Assembly: GCA_002694985.1 (NCBI GenBank)
Contig: NZNS01000007.1
Location: 107,189 to 171,188, forward strand
Direction of reading: 5' to 3'
From: Parvibaculum sp.
Lineage (GTDB): Bacteria > Pseudomonadota > Alphaproteobacteria > Parvibaculales > Parvibaculaceae
DNA: 64,000 nucleotides
Every line of letters begins with the position of its first letter. Position 1 is the stretch's first letter. This document shows positions 25,902 through 35,881 of this stretch, piece after piece. The notes under the pieces are model-generated. The model had not been told where the DNA came from. It did not search any database and saw only the letters and a program-made list of their open reading frames with translations. The position numbers were made by a program, and so were the translations under genes.

Positions 25902-26587
25902 ACATCTTCAGACGTCCATCAACCCATTATGGCAAATCGCCCGAACCCGAGACACCTTACCAGAAGGCCGCGCAGGTCTGGGATGAGCGCATCGGCTCGG
26001 CGCGCGTGCAGGCGAAGAACTGGCGCTACATGGCCTTCGGTTCGTTGATCCTCTCTGCAGGCTTCGCTTCCGCGCTTGTCTGGCAATCGGCACGTGGGAC
26101 CGTCGTGCCCTGGGTGGTGCAGGTTGATAATCTCGGCCAGGCGCAGACCGTTGCCGCTGCAACGGCTGACTATCGCCCGACCGATCCGCAGATTGCTTTT
26201 CATCTGGGCCGCTTCATCGAGCAGACGCGTTCGATCCCTGCCGATGCCATCATCGTGCGGCAGAACTGGCTGCGCGCCTATGAGTTCACCACGGACCGGG
26301 GCGCCGCCGCACTCAATGACTATGCCCGCGCCAACGACCCGTTCACGAAGGTTGGCCGCGTGGCTGTAGCGGTCGAAGTCTCCAGCGTCATCCGGGCATC
26401 GAACGACAGTTTCCGCGTCGCCTGGACTGAACGCCATTACGAGAACGGGCAGCTTTCGACGACCGAGCGCTGGACCGCGATCCTGACCATCGTGATCCAG
26501 ACGCCGCGCGATGCCGAGCGTCTGCGCGCCAATCCGCTCGGCATCTACGTCAATGCAATCTCATGGTCGCGGGAGATGAGCCAATGA
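25898..26587 (+). CDS. trbF: TrbF (VirB8-like)
   Basis: A 229-residue bitopic protein: cytoplasmic N-terminus (RRPSTHYGKSPEPETPYQKA), one membrane helix at about 47-66, and a periplasmic VirB8 domain (WVVQVDNLGQA, ADYRPTDPQIAFHLGRFI, YEFTTDRGAAALNDY). It is a core assembly factor. ATG 25898 overlaps trbL by 4 nt, and its end overlaps trbG by 4 nt. Confidence 0.94.
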   Translation: MNIFRRPSTHYGKSPEPETPYQKAAQVWDERIGSARVQAKNWRYMAFGSLILSAGFASALVWQSARGTVVPWVVQVDNLGQAQTVAAATADYRPTDPQIAFHLGRFIEQTRSIPADAIIVRQNWLRAYEFTTDRGAAALNDYARANDPFTKVGRVAVAVEVSSVIRASNDSFRVAWTERHYENGQLSTTERWTAILTIVIQTPRDAERLRANPLGIYVNAISWSREMSQ

Positions 26588-27597
26588 CCCGCACGTTTCC
26601 CCGCAATTCCGGTTTCCCGGCTTTCCGTAAACCCGCTTTCGCGGCTTTGCTGCTCTCGGCCACCATGCTGGCGGGCTGCGCCACCAACCGCACGCCGCAA
26701 TTCAGCTACGATGCCGATGTTCCGGCGCTGCCGACCGTGCAGGCTGTCGCCACCGAAGATCGGCCCCGGCCATTGCACATGCCGCCGGCCTGGACGGTCG
26801 CGCGCGGAGGAACCGCAGCAGGCACGCCGGCAGGCCGCGTCGAGAACGCAAATGCCGCCGCTCGCGTCGAACCGCGCCGCGAAGGCTACTATAACGCCAT
26901 CCAGATCTACCCCTGGTCGGAAGGCGCACTTTATCAGGTCTATGCCGCGCCGGGGCAGATCACCAACATCGCGCTGGAACCGGGCGAGAGCCTGACCGGT
27001 GCCGGGCCAATCGCGGCGGGTGACACCGCCCGCTGGATCATCGGGGATACCGAGAGCGGGTCCGGTACAACCCGCCGCGTCCATATCCTTGTGAAGCCAA
27101 CGCGCCCGGACATCTCGACCAATCTCGTCGTCACCACTGACCGGCGCACCTACATGATCGAACTGCGCGCCCGCGAAGCCCTATACATGCCGTCCGTTGC
27201 CTGGGCCTATCCGGCTCAGCCCGCCGGTCAGCGTCAAACCGTTCCCGCAGCACCGATCATCCCGGCCGAGGCCGCGCGCAACTACCGTTACGGGCTTACC
27301 GGGGATAGCCCGCCGTGGCGGCCAATCTCCGTCTTCGACGATGGTCGCCGGATCTATGTCGTCTTCCCGCGCGGCATCGTCCAGGGCGAGATGCCGCCGA
27401 TCTTCGTGATCGGTTCCGATGGCGAGCCGCAGATCGTCAATTCTCGCATTTATCAGAACATCCTGATCGTGGACCGCCTGTTCGGCGCGGCCGAGCTACG
27501 CCTGGGCAGCGGTGATCGTCAACAGACTGTCAGGATTGTTCGCATCGAACAAAGGCAGGCGGCCCAGGCCGCAAATTCCGTGGAGTCGCCATCATGA
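26584..27597 (+). CDS. trbG: TrbG (VirB9-like) lipoprotein
   Basis: A 337-residue protein with an N-terminal export sequence ending in a lipobox, TMLAGCATN, so it is probably lipidated. The rest fits VirB9/CagX: YPWSEGALYQVYAAPGQIT, LEPGE, the GDTARWIIGD segment, RRVHILVKPTRPDISTNLV, and a C-terminal DGRRIYVVFP beta domain. It belongs to the outer-membrane core complex with TrbI. Coupled by 4-nt overlaps on both sides. Confidence 0.94.
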   Translation: MTRTFPRNSGFPAFRKPAFAALLLSATMLAGCATNRTPQFSYDADVPALPTVQAVATEDRPRPLHMPPAWTVARGGTAAGTPAGRVENANAAARVEPRREGYYNAIQIYPWSEGALYQVYAAPGQITNIALEPGESLTGAGPIAAGDTARWIIGDTESGSGTTRRVHILVKPTRPDISTNLVVTTDRRTYMIELRAREALYMPSVAWAYPAQPAGQRQTVPAAPIIPAEAARNYRYGLTGDSPPWRPISVFDDGRRIYVVFPRGIVQGEMPPIFVIGSDGEPQIVNSRIYQNILIVDRLFGAAELRLGSGDRQQTVRIVRIEQRQAAQAANSVESPS

Positions 27598-28730
27598 CCG
27601 AGGAGACCACCACCACGAATGCCGCGCCGATGCGGCTGCGCGCCGAAGCACCACGTGTTACCCGCCTGTCGCGCAAGATGCTCGCCGGTGTCGCAGCCGT
27701 CGCGTTGCTAGGGATCGGTGGGGCGCTGATCTATGCACTCCAGACCCGCGATCTCAGCGGTGGCGGTGAAGAACTCTATTCAACCGAAAACCGTCCCACA
27801 GCAGACGGGCTGTCCGGACTGCCACGCGACTATACCGGCCCGGTCCTCGGACCGGCGTTACCGGGCGATCTCGGTGGCCCGATCCTTGATGCCCAGAACA
27901 GGGGGCAGCCCGTCACGCCACCCGCCATGACGACGCCTGCTCGCGACCCTGCTGAAGAGCGCCGCCTCGCCGAAGAGGAAGCAGCGCGTCTCAGTACGGT
28001 CTTCTTTCAGTCCGGGCCGAGAACGGGGGCGACATCCGGTTCCACAATGCCGGGCTTTTCAGGTCTCGATCCGGGCGGTCAGCCCGCAATGCATGACCGG
28101 CATGCGGCCTTCCTGAATGGTCCGGTAGATCGCCAGACAGTTGCCATGGACCGCGTCATGGCGCCCGCATCGCCCTACATTCTTCAGGCAGGAGCCGTGA
28201 TCCCGGCGGCAATGATTACCGGCATCCGCTCCGATCTCCCGGGGCAGATCACCGCGCAGGTCACGGAAAACGTCTATGACAGCCCCACCGGATCGCTGCT
28301 CCTGATCCCGCAGGGAACAAGGATCATTGGCCAGTACGATGCGGGTGTGCAGTTCGGCCAGCGCCGCGTGTTGCTCGTCTGGAATCGCCTGATCCTTCCC
28401 AATGGGCACTCGATCGTGCTGGAGCGCCAGCCCGGTGCGGATGCATCCGGTTATGCCGGGCTTGAGGACGGCGTCGATTACCACTGGTGGGATCTGATGA
28501 AGGCGGCGGGGCTATCCACGCTGCTTGGCATCGGCACGGAACTCGCGACCGACGACGAGGACCGCCTGATCCGCGCCATCCGCGACGGCGCGCAGGACAC
28601 CATCAACCAGGCCGGGCAGCAGATCGTCCAGCGCCAGTTGCAAGTCGCACCGACGCTCACCATCCGGCCGGGCTATCCGGTCAGAGTCATTGTCACCCGC
28701 GATCTTGTGCTCGAACCTTACAGGAACTGA
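27594..28730 (+). CDS. trbI: TrbI (VirB10-like)
   Basis: A 378-residue protein: cytoplasmic N-terminus, one membrane helix at about 37-58, a Pro-rich periplasmic linker, and a C-terminal VirB10 beta-barrel (ILQAGAVIPAAMITGIRSDLPG, VYDSPTGSLLLIPQGTR, WNRLILPNG). It spans the envelope and completes the core complex. It closes the trb operon proper; DUF2274 follows after 2 nt. Confidence 0.95.
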   Translation: MTEETTTTNAAPMRLRAEAPRVTRLSRKMLAGVAAVALLGIGGALIYALQTRDLSGGGEELYSTENRPTADGLSGLPRDYTGPVLGPALPGDLGGPILDAQNRGQPVTPPAMTTPARDPAEERRLAEEEAARLSTVFFQSGPRTGATSGSTMPGFSGLDPGGQPAMHDRHAAFLNGPVDRQTVAMDRVMAPASPYILQAGAVIPAAMITGIRSDLPGQITAQVTENVYDSPTGSLLLIPQGTRIIGQYDAGVQFGQRRVLLVWNRLILPNGHSIVLERQPGADASGYAGLEDGVDYHWWDLMKAAGLSTLLGIGTELATDDEDRLIRAIRDGAQDTINQAGQQIVQRQLQVAPTLTIRPGYPVRVIVTRDLVLEPYRN

Positions 28731-28732
28731 CC

Positions 28733-28954
28733 ATGGTAAAGCTGAAACTTGGCCCGCTCATCGAAGACAAGCCCGTGAAGGTGACCGTGGAACTGCCGGG
28801 GCCGCTCCACCGCGATCTCGCCGCCTATGCCGAGGTGCTAGCGCGAGAAACCGGCCAGCCTGCCACCGACCCCGTCAGGCTGATCGTGCCGATGCTGGAG
28901 CGGTTTATTGCTACGGATCGGGGTTTCGCCAGCGCCCGGCGATCTCGCTCATGA
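28733..28954 (+). CDS. DUF2274 family protein
   Basis: A 73-residue protein (KLKLGPLIEDKPVKVTVELP, LHRDLAAYAEVLARETG, LIVPMLERFIATDRGF) with the look of a ribbon-helix-helix fold. DUF2274 genes are regularly the last gene of trb operons in these ICEs. It starts 2 nt after trbI. It could autoregulate the operon; this is inference. Confidence 0.88.
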   Translation: MVKLKLGPLIEDKPVKVTVELPGPLHRDLAAYAEVLARETGQPATDPVRLIVPMLERFIATDRGFASARRSRS

Positions 28955-28964
28955 GGTGCCCTTC

Positions 28965-29576
28965 CTAACGCCGCGTAGCCGCAATCATCTCCATGAGTGT
29001 ATTGATGGCTTCTCGTGCCGTGTCCCATTTGGCGGACTGATCCATGTCCCGGTTCTGCAGCATGAGGCTCACCGCGCCGTGAACCGTTGACCAGAACATG
29101 AAGCTGTAGCGGCTGAGATCCATGCCAGGCAAAAAGCCTTTGCTCTGAGAACAGCGAAGTCCCGTCAGCAACAGGTCCAAGACCTGGCGTCCAGCTTCGC
29201 CTGACCATGGATCATGGCTGATCCCGAGTTTCGGCGGCGGCGTGAACATCAGCCGGTATAGCGTGGGGTTTTCCAGGGCAAAGCGGACATAAGCGTAGCT
29301 GCCGTCACGCAAATAGCCGAACGGGTCACCGCGTCTCTGCTCGAAGACGGCCAGTTTTTCCCTGTAGAGCCGATTGAACCCCTCATTTCGAACGGCGCAG
29401 AGCAAGGCGCTTTTGTCGTGAAAGTGGCCATAAAGCGCCGGCGCGGTGCAGCCTATGGCCTGCGCAACCGCAGTCAGCGGCACGTCGAGGTCGCCGCGTT
29501 CCGCTAGCAGCCGGATGGTTTCATCAACCGCACGACGAGCAATATCAAGTTCGTGCTCTTTCCGGGGGCGAGCCAT
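28965..29576 (-). CDS. TetR-family regulator
   Basis: A 203-residue repressor. The N-terminal HTH at about 25-58 reads DVPLTAVAQAIGCTAPALYGHFHDKSALL; the C-terminal ligand-binding domain carries the LMFTPPP and FMFWSTVHGAVSLML segments of the TetR_C/WHG group. ATG 29576 was chosen because homology begins at MARPRKEHE; the frame extends upstream only across the operator. It converges on the end of the trb operon. Two matching palindromes lie upstream. No obvious target gene such as an efflux pump is adjacent. Confidence 0.88.
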   Translation of the reverse strand: MARPRKEHELDIARRAVDETIRLLAERGDLDVPLTAVAQAIGCTAPALYGHFHDKSALLCAVRNEGFNRLYREKLAVFEQRRGDPFGYLRDGSYAYVRFALENPTLYRLMFTPPPKLGISHDPWSGEAGRQVLDLLLTGLRCSQSKGFLPGMDLSRYSFMFWSTVHGAVSLMLQNRDMDQSAKWDTAREAINTLMEMIAATRR

Positions 29577-29603
29577 GGATGTCCCGTCGCAACTGATCGT
29601 CGA

Positions 29604-29682
29604 AACTAAACGCCATTCACTTTTTTCGTTGACGGGACGGATGTCAAGAAGCAGCATTTGTGTAACTGAACGCCGTTTAGTT
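29604..29682. promoter_or_regulatory. Two TetR-type operator palindromes
   Basis: AACTGAACGCCGTTTAGTT at 29664-29682 is a near-perfect 19-bp palindrome (AACTNAAC-N3-GTTNAGTT). AACTAAACGCCATTCACTT at 29604-29622 matches it in the left half and partly in the right. Both lie 28-106 bp upstream of the TetR gene, so autoregulation is likely; the strong copy could also serve a plus-strand promoter. Confidence 0.65.
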
Positions 29683-29825
29683 TGAGATTGTGCGGAGAGG
29701 CGATGAGCGCGCGCAGGTTCAAGCATCGTGGCGCGTCCATCGAAGGTAAAGCGCGCAGGCCGTCTCTTGCACGGATTGCGGCGGCGTATTCGCCAAGAGC
29801 CGGATACGGCTCAGGGTGAAGCGCT

Positions 29826-30797
29826 ATGCCTGTGATCCGGAACGATCAGCCATCTCCTGATGATGCCCTCTCGAACATGGTTTCCGGGAAGGGCAGCAGG
29901 TCGGCCGTCCGGTTGCACCAGCTGCGATACTTCATTGCCGCCGCCGATTATGGAAGCTTCCGCAAGGCCGCTGCGGCGCTTGCCATCCAGGAGTCTTCCA
30001 TCAGCCGGCGAATCCGTGATCTTGAAGATGAACTGGGAGCGTCACTTTTCGTGCGATATTCTGGCGGGGTAAGGTTGACCGTTGCAGGACAGGAATTCCT
30101 GCGCAACGCCCGCCATGCGCTTCGCCAGATCGATATCGGGGTGACCAAGGTGGCAGCGGTCGGCCGGGCGGAACAAGGGCTGATCAAGATAGGGATTTTC
30201 TCGTCCCTCGCATCCGGCTTTCTCTTCGACCTGCTGCGGACATACGCGCAGCGCCACCCGAATGTGAAAATCGACATCATTGATGGCAGTCCGCCTGAAC
30301 ACGTCGCTGCGGTTCGCAACCTCAACCTCGATGTCGCATTCATAACGGGAATGCCGGCCTGGGATGGTTGTGAAGCCGAGCACCTGTGGTGCGAGAAAGT
30401 CTTTCTGGTGTTACCCGACGATCATCCTCTGGCAAACAAGCCCGACCTCGGCTGGGCCGATCTGGCCTCGGAACGATTCATCGTGAGTGACGGCGCGCCG
30501 GGTCTGGAGATTCACGAATATCTTGTCGCACGACTCGCGGATGTCGGCCGCAAGGTGGAGATTCAGACCCAACAGGTCGGGAGAGACAATATCCTATCGC
30601 TGGTTGCGGTCGGCCAAGGCCTGACCCTGACCAGCGAAGCGACGACAGGCGCGCAGTTTCGTGGGATAGCCTATCGGGAACTTGCGGATGAGATACTGCC
30701 GTTTAGCATGGTCTGGTCAGCACAGAACGACAATCCAGCATGTCGCCGGCTGTTAAGTTTAGCGCGCTTGATGGCAACGCCAGCGGGACCGAAATAG
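29826..30797 (+). CDS. LysR-family transcriptional regulator
   Basis: A 323-residue LTTR. The winged HTH at about 30-90 is clear: LHQLRYFIAAADYGSFRKAA, then IQESSISRRIRDLEDELGASLFVR. The rest is a periplasmic-binding-protein-like effector domain (IKIGIFSSLASGFLFDLL, GLTLTSEATTG). LysR genes near the trb operon are common in this ICE group, but the target is unknown. The start at ATG 29826 has a weak GGTGA upstream; ATG 29877 is an alternative. Confidence 0.88.
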   Translation: MPVIRNDQPSPDDALSNMVSGKGSRSAVRLHQLRYFIAAADYGSFRKAAAALAIQESSISRRIRDLEDELGASLFVRYSGGVRLTVAGQEFLRNARHALRQIDIGVTKVAAVGRAEQGLIKIGIFSSLASGFLFDLLRTYAQRHPNVKIDIIDGSPPEHVAAVRNLNLDVAFITGMPAWDGCEAEHLWCEKVFLVLPDDHPLANKPDLGWADLASERFIVSDGAPGLEIHEYLVARLADVGRKVEIQTQQVGRDNILSLVAVGQGLTLTSEATTGAQFRGIAYRELADEILPFSMVWSAQNDNPACRRLLSLARLMATPAGPK

Positions 30798-30885
30798 GGG
30801 ATGCGGAGCCGGAAGGTGCAGCTCAGCATTAGCCTCCAGTCTATATGGAATGTCCTGTGTCAAAAACACTGCGCAGTCGCTCATA

Positions 30886-33800
30886 TCAACCCTGACCGAC
30901 CTCGACGGCACTTTTTCCGCCCCCTTGTTTGTGCACGGCAATGCGGGTTGGGATGCGCTCCTTCATCGCATCGACATGGCTGATGACGCCAACCTGACGG
31001 CCCTGTGATTGCAGCCTTTCCAGCGCATCAATAGCGAGATCCAGACTGCCGGCATCGAGCGACCCGAAGCCCTCATCGATGAACAGTGTCGCCGCAAGGC
31101 CTCCTTTGCCGCCCATTCGCGAAAGGGCGAGCGCAAGGGCGAGCGACACCAGAAATCGCTCTCCGCCCGAAAGACTGCGCGTAGCACGGGCTTCACCGCC
31201 CATGTCACAATCTTCGACCTGCAGCGCGAGATCCGCTGCGCGGCGTAGCCGGTAACGGGGGTTGAGGTCCGAGAGATGATGGTTGGCGTGATCGACCAGC
31301 ACGTCCAGCGTGATGGATTGCGCGACCCTGGCAAATTTGTCCCCACTGCGAGAACCCGCTGCGTGGTTTACAGCCTCCCAGATATCCAGTTCGGAGCGAG
31401 CTTGCGCAATTTCCGCCTCCAGCCCGGCAAGTGCGGTCCGCGCTGCAATATCGCGTTGGAGTTCCCCGTCGATTGCGCCGATCCTTTCTGCGCGCGTCTG
31501 GTTGGCTGCATCCAGCACCGAAAGTGCCTCTGTCAGGGCCGATGGCGGATCTTCGGGCAGGCCAGCAGCTTCAGCTTCGGCGTGATCTTTGCGCCGGGAG
31601 TTCAAAGCGGCGCGAACTGAAGTGACTAAATCGTCGAGCGCACGAAGCCGTTGACGCAGTGCGGCGACCTCCGTTGCAGGGAGAGCAAAAAGCGTGTCCA
31701 GATCATCCTGAACCAGATCCGTGCTGGTCAATGCCTCGGTAAGCGCCGACTGGGCGATTTCCTGCGCCTGATTTGCGCCCGTCATTTCAGTAGCAGCGGC
31801 CTCGGCCTTGGCGCGAGCAGCGGCCCAGGCAGTCGTAGCTTCCGCCAGAGCATTGCGGGCCGCATCCAGTGCGGCAGCGGCACCTTTGCGTGCTTCGTTG
31901 TGACGGGTACGGTGCGTGGCAGTGACTTCGCCGCCTAAAAGAGGTGCACGTTCGGCCTGGAGAGTTTGCAGCGTATTCAAGCGAGCCGTGACAGCTTCAT
32001 TCGCTCCGCCAAACTGTTTTGCGGCGTTTTCAGACCGGCTTTCCGCCTTTGCAATCTGGGGCGCCAACGCGACAAGTGTGGCCGAGTTGCTATCACGAAC
32101 CTTGCGTAACTGGGTGACTTCCGCGACCCGGCTTTCCAACCGACCCGACAGACCGGGAATGGCAAGGTTTTCTTCCAGCTGCTCCAGAATCAGAGAAAGT
32201 GCCGTTGCATGACGAAGACTCTCTGCTTCAGCGGTTTCGGCTGCACGCAGATCCAGCATTTGAAGGCTGGTGGCATTGGCAAGTTCGCTGTTCCAAGTTT
32301 CGCGTGCGGAGGTATGACCGGCAATTACCTTGCGCAGACTTTCGCGCTGGCTGGTCGTACTGGCCAGTGCGCTCCGCAGTCCGGAAAGTTCCACTTGAGC
32401 TGCAGCTTCGGCTTGCCGGGCGGTTTCGGTCGTCTCCAGCAAGGCGACGAGGTTCGAGCGGTCTTCGCCGGGTTCCTCGGGCAGGGCGGGACAATTAGGT
32501 ACGGCCAAGGCCCGGCTATATGCATCCTGCCAATGAGCCAGAGCGAAGGAGATCGTCGCTTCGGCTGTTTGTGCATTCTTTGCGGCGTGTTCCAACTCTC
32601 CCTGTGCACGATCCTGAGCGCGCAGCGCCGCAGCCTGTTCATTGCGCGCATTCTCGACGGCTGCGCGTGCCGCAGCCAAATCGGCGCGTAGCCCTGCGGC
32701 CAGATCGGCCAGTGCGCTATCGGCATGTGTTGGATGTTCGGGGGATCCGCAAACCGGGCATGGTTCTCCCGGCTCCAGCCGCAAGCGCAGTTCTCGCGCG
32801 GCGTCTGACGCCGCCATGTCAGCGCGTTCGGTAGGAGCGATTAGGGCCGTGACCTGCGCGCTCGCGGCTGTCATGGCCTCGGCAGCAGCGCTTGCTTTGG
32901 CTTTGGCAGTGGCAAGGGCCTCTTGTGCAGTTTCGGCGGCTTTTTCTGCCGCCGCAAAATCCGATCGAGCAGAACCGTGCTCCTGCTCGGCGCGGCGCAT
33001 ATCTGCAAGGGCAGTGGCAAGCGTCTGAAGTTCACTTCCTCTTGCCAGCGGATGAGCAGCCTCGAGGGTGCTGAGGCTCTGTGTCAGCCTGCCGAATTCG
33101 CTGGTCAGCCTGACTTCTTCTGCCGTGTCGTTCGCGGTCCGGGTGGCGAGTTCGGCCAGCGCGACGGACAATCGCTCGATCTCAGCCTGGTGGGTGTCGC
33201 TATCGCTCCTTGCCCGTGTCAGGGCGGACCGTGCTTCGTCATGCGCCACAATATGCTGGCGGATTTGCAACCAGTTATCGGCCAATGCACAATCAGAGGA
33301 ACGTTCGGCGAGTTCCGCTTCAGTCGCCTGCAGAGTTTCGCGGGCTTTGGAATCTTCTTGTTGCAAGGCCTGAAGCGCAATTCGAGCCTGCTCGGCTTCT
33401 TGTTCCAATGCCTTGGCTTGCGAGCGGGAGGTTTCCAGCTCAGTCGTGGCGGAAGTGATACGGCTGTCGAGCGCGGCGGCCTGATCCCAGATCGGGCCAA
33501 ATATCTTGAACTCATTCTCGCGGGCTGTGTGTTCGGCCTCCGCCTGCCGGGTCACTTCCTTAAGCGCATTGGCTTTCGCGGCAGTGTCGTTGGACAATTC
33601 GGTGGTTGCCGCTACGGAGCTTGCGGCATTTCTTACTCGGTCCCGAGCATCTCGCAGGGTTTGCCATTGAGCGCGCAGCGGGGTTGCCTGGTCGATACGG
33701 GCGAGTTGCTCGCGCTCGACACCGGCATCGGCCTGGCTGGTCACGGCCTCAGCGAGCGCGGCTTCGGCGAGCCCGACCTGCCGGGACGTTTCGGCATATC

Positions 33801-34596
33801 GGGTATGGCGTGCCAAGGCATCCTTGAGGGTCCTGGCCTTAGCACCTGCTGCCTGATTGGCTTCGGTTATGACAAGCCGTTCGGCCTCCAGTGCCGCACG
33901 GTCCTCATCCTTCAAGATCTGATGGCCCTCGCGTCGCTGGACCAGCACCCCATGCGCCTGACGGGCGGCCTCGGTGCGTTCATAGATGCGCGATGATACC
34001 GCTCGGTAGAGACCGGTGCCCGTGACTTTCTCCAACAGGCCTGCGCGATCATTGATGTCGGCGCGAAGAAAGGCATCGAAGTCGCCTTGAGCGAGCAAGA
34101 CAGTGCGGCGAAACTCGTCGTAGGAAAAGCCGGTCAGCGCGGTGATTTGGTCGCTGACGATTGAGATCTGGCTGGCCAGTACCTGCCCGTCAGAAACCCG
34201 GGCCAGTGAGCGCGAGACGTTCTGTAATTGCCCGTCGACCTTGTCGCGGGCGCGGCGCGCCTGCCAGCGTACAACATAATCCTGCCCGTCACGAGCGGTG
34301 AAACGAACCTCGGCCCAACCCTGGGCGGCACCCCGACGCAAGATGGCGCGGGAATCGCGCGCCTTGATAGCCTTGCCGGACGGATCGGGGACTTCGTCGC
34401 CCGCCGATCCGGCCAGGCGCGGGGCATCGCCATAAAGCGCCAGGCACATGGCGTCCAGGATCGAGGATTTGCCGGCCCCTGTCTCGCCGGTGATGACGAA
34501 CAGACCAGCGCCCGCCAAGGGTGCTGCGGTGAAGTCGATAGCGAACGGCTGGGCAAGGCTCGCGATGTTCTGGCCCGAAATGGAGAGGATGCGCAT
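30886..34596 (-). CDS. sbcC: SbcC-like SMC-type nuclease ATPase subunit (Rad50 homologue)
   Basis: A 1236-residue protein: N-terminal ATPase half with Walker A GETGAGKS (37-44), two very long Ala/Glu-rich coiled-coil arms, a zinc hook CPVCGSPEHP at about residue 611, and the C-terminal half with signature SLSGGERFLVSLALALALS and Walker B FIDEGFGSLD. With SbcD it processes DNA ends and hairpins. It follows sbcD by 17 nt in the same operon. Location inside an ICE defence island next to BREX suggests an anti-phage or DNA-stability cargo copy rather than the housekeeping one; that is inference. Confidence 0.93.
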   Translation of the reverse strand: MRILSISGQNIASLAQPFAIDFTAAPLAGAGLFVITGETGAGKSSILDAMCLALYGDAPRLAGSAGDEVPDPSGKAIKARDSRAILRRGAAQGWAEVRFTARDGQDYVVRWQARRARDKVDGQLQNVSRSLARVSDGQVLASQISIVSDQITALTGFSYDEFRRTVLLAQGDFDAFLRADINDRAGLLEKVTGTGLYRAVSSRIYERTEAARQAHGVLVQRREGHQILKDEDRAALEAERLVITEANQAAGAKARTLKDALARHTRYAETSRQVGLAEAALAEAVTSQADAGVEREQLARIDQATPLRAQWQTLRDARDRVRNAASSVAATTELSNDTAAKANALKEVTRQAEAEHTARENEFKIFGPIWDQAAALDSRITSATTELETSRSQAKALEQEAEQARIALQALQQEDSKARETLQATEAELAERSSDCALADNWLQIRQHIVAHDEARSALTRARSDSDTHQAEIERLSVALAELATRTANDTAEEVRLTSEFGRLTQSLSTLEAAHPLARGSELQTLATALADMRRAEQEHGSARSDFAAAEKAAETAQEALATAKAKASAAAEAMTAASAQVTALIAPTERADMAASDAARELRLRLEPGEPCPVCGSPEHPTHADSALADLAAGLRADLAAARAAVENARNEQAAALRAQDRAQGELEHAAKNAQTAEATISFALAHWQDAYSRALAVPNCPALPEEPGEDRSNLVALLETTETARQAEAAAQVELSGLRSALASTTSQRESLRKVIAGHTSARETWNSELANATSLQMLDLRAAETAEAESLRHATALSLILEQLEENLAIPGLSGRLESRVAEVTQLRKVRDSNSATLVALAPQIAKAESRSENAAKQFGGANEAVTARLNTLQTLQAERAPLLGGEVTATHRTRHNEARKGAAAALDAARNALAEATTAWAAARAKAEAAATEMTGANQAQEIAQSALTEALTSTDLVQDDLDTLFALPATEVAALRQRLRALDDLVTSVRAALNSRRKDHAEAEAAGLPEDPPSALTEALSVLDAANQTRAERIGAIDGELQRDIAARTALAGLEAEIAQARSELDIWEAVNHAAGSRSGDKFARVAQSITLDVLVDHANHHLSDLNPRYRLRRAADLALQVEDCDMGGEARATRSLSGGERFLVSLALALALSRMGGKGGLAATLFIDEGFGSLDAGSLDLAIDALERLQSQGRQVGVISHVDAMKERIPTRIAVHKQGGGKSAVEVGQG

Positions 34597-34613
34597 GGGA
34601 TCAGAACTCAGCT

Positions 34614-35834
34614 TCAGATTTCGGACAGGGCATCACGGAAGGCGGCAAGATGCGCTGTGTCCGGGTTGACACCGTGGGATTGGTTGAACGCCATCAGGAA
34701 TAAATCCTCCGGCGAGGTGTCTGCCAGGTTCGTTGGCGGTGTTTCGGGCGTGCCTTCGGCCTCAGACCGCGCAATCGACAGACCAGCAAGCCGAACCGGA
34801 AGTGCCTCGATCAGCGCTTCGGCCTCGGCTGCGATCTGAGTTACCGGCCTGTCTGCAATGAGGGACAGATAGATAAACGGTTGCGCGTCGCGCGGCGTCT
34901 CGGATGAAAGGTCTAAAGCATTCAGGGCTGAGGCAACTTCAGCCAGCGGCGCGACGCCCGTGGCTGGCAGGCGATGCATTGGGACGGGCCGAGGCAGAGG
35001 GATGTGTCGGGGCGCGAACCCATCGTCGAGATCGAGCAGCGTGACACCATGATCATAGCCGATTTCTGCGGCAGACATTGGGAAGGGTGAACCGGAATAA
35101 CGTACCCTACCGCCGTCAAGCGATTGCGGCCGGTGCAAATGGCCAAGGGCAACATACGACAGGGCTGGCGGGAAGATGTCAGACGGTACCGCATGCTCGC
35201 CGCCGATGAGAATGCGTCGTTCTGCTCCTTCGGATTCGACGCCACCCGAACAAGTAAGATGCCCCATGGCAATGATTGGTAGTCCGCCAGCTTGCGTCTC
35301 CGCGGCGTCTGACATCGCCAGATGTAATGCTCGAACCGCGGCGGTAACCGCGGACTCGGCGCCACCGGTCGCCCCGAGTTGCAGCCCCGGCAGGTCAGCC
35401 TGTCGCAGGAAGGGCACAGCCAGCACGTGCGCGCGGACCGTTCCGGAGTTGTCACATAGGGGAATAAGATGGCGCTGCAGATCTACATCCGCAGCATCGC
35501 GTCGCAACGTGCCGAGCACATGTACGCCAAGCTCGTTCAGGACGGCCTCGGGCGCCTCAAGCCGCTGCGCCGGATCATGGTTGCCTGCCGTTATCACGAT
35601 TTGCAGCCGGGGATTTGCACGCAAAAATCCGGCGATCGCGCCATAAAGCAACCGCTGCGCTTCACCTGACGGATTGATGCCATCGAACACGTCGCCGGCA
35701 ATCAGGAGCGCGTCGACGCCCTCTGTAACAATCACATCGCGCAAAGCGTCACAAAAGACCTGATGTTCATACTCGCGCGACCAGCCATTCAGCGTTTGAC
35801 CGATGTGCCAGTCAGCAGTGTGCAGAATTCGCAT
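34614..35834 (-). CDS. sbcD: SbcD-like nuclease (Mre11 homologue)
   Basis: A 406-residue metallophosphoesterase nuclease. Metal-binding motifs are D8-W-H10 in HTADWHIG, GD48 in IAGDVFDG, GNHD at 84-87, and GHLH further on (ALGHLHRPQ). The capping domain is at the C-terminus. ATG 35834 follows GGGGGAGA; the longer frame upstream is not family-like. It is divergent from brxR with 109 nt between the start codons. Confidence 0.93.
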   Translation of the reverse strand: MRILHTADWHIGQTLNGWSREYEHQVFCDALRDVIVTEGVDALLIAGDVFDGINPSGEAQRLLYGAIAGFLRANPRLQIVITAGNHDPAQRLEAPEAVLNELGVHVLGTLRRDAADVDLQRHLIPLCDNSGTVRAHVLAVPFLRQADLPGLQLGATGGAESAVTAAVRALHLAMSDAAETQAGGLPIIAMGHLTCSGGVESEGAERRILIGGEHAVPSDIFPPALSYVALGHLHRPQSLDGGRVRYSGSPFPMSAAEIGYDHGVTLLDLDDGFAPRHIPLPRPVPMHRLPATGVAPLAEVASALNALDLSSETPRDAQPFIYLSLIADRPVTQIAAEAEALIEALPVRLAGLSIARSEAEGTPETPPTNLADTSPEDLFLMAFNQSHGVNPDTAHLAAFRDALSEI

Positions 35835-35881
35835 CAGGTCTCCCCCGGACTTGACAGCTGGATGCATGTCAGAATAGAAAG

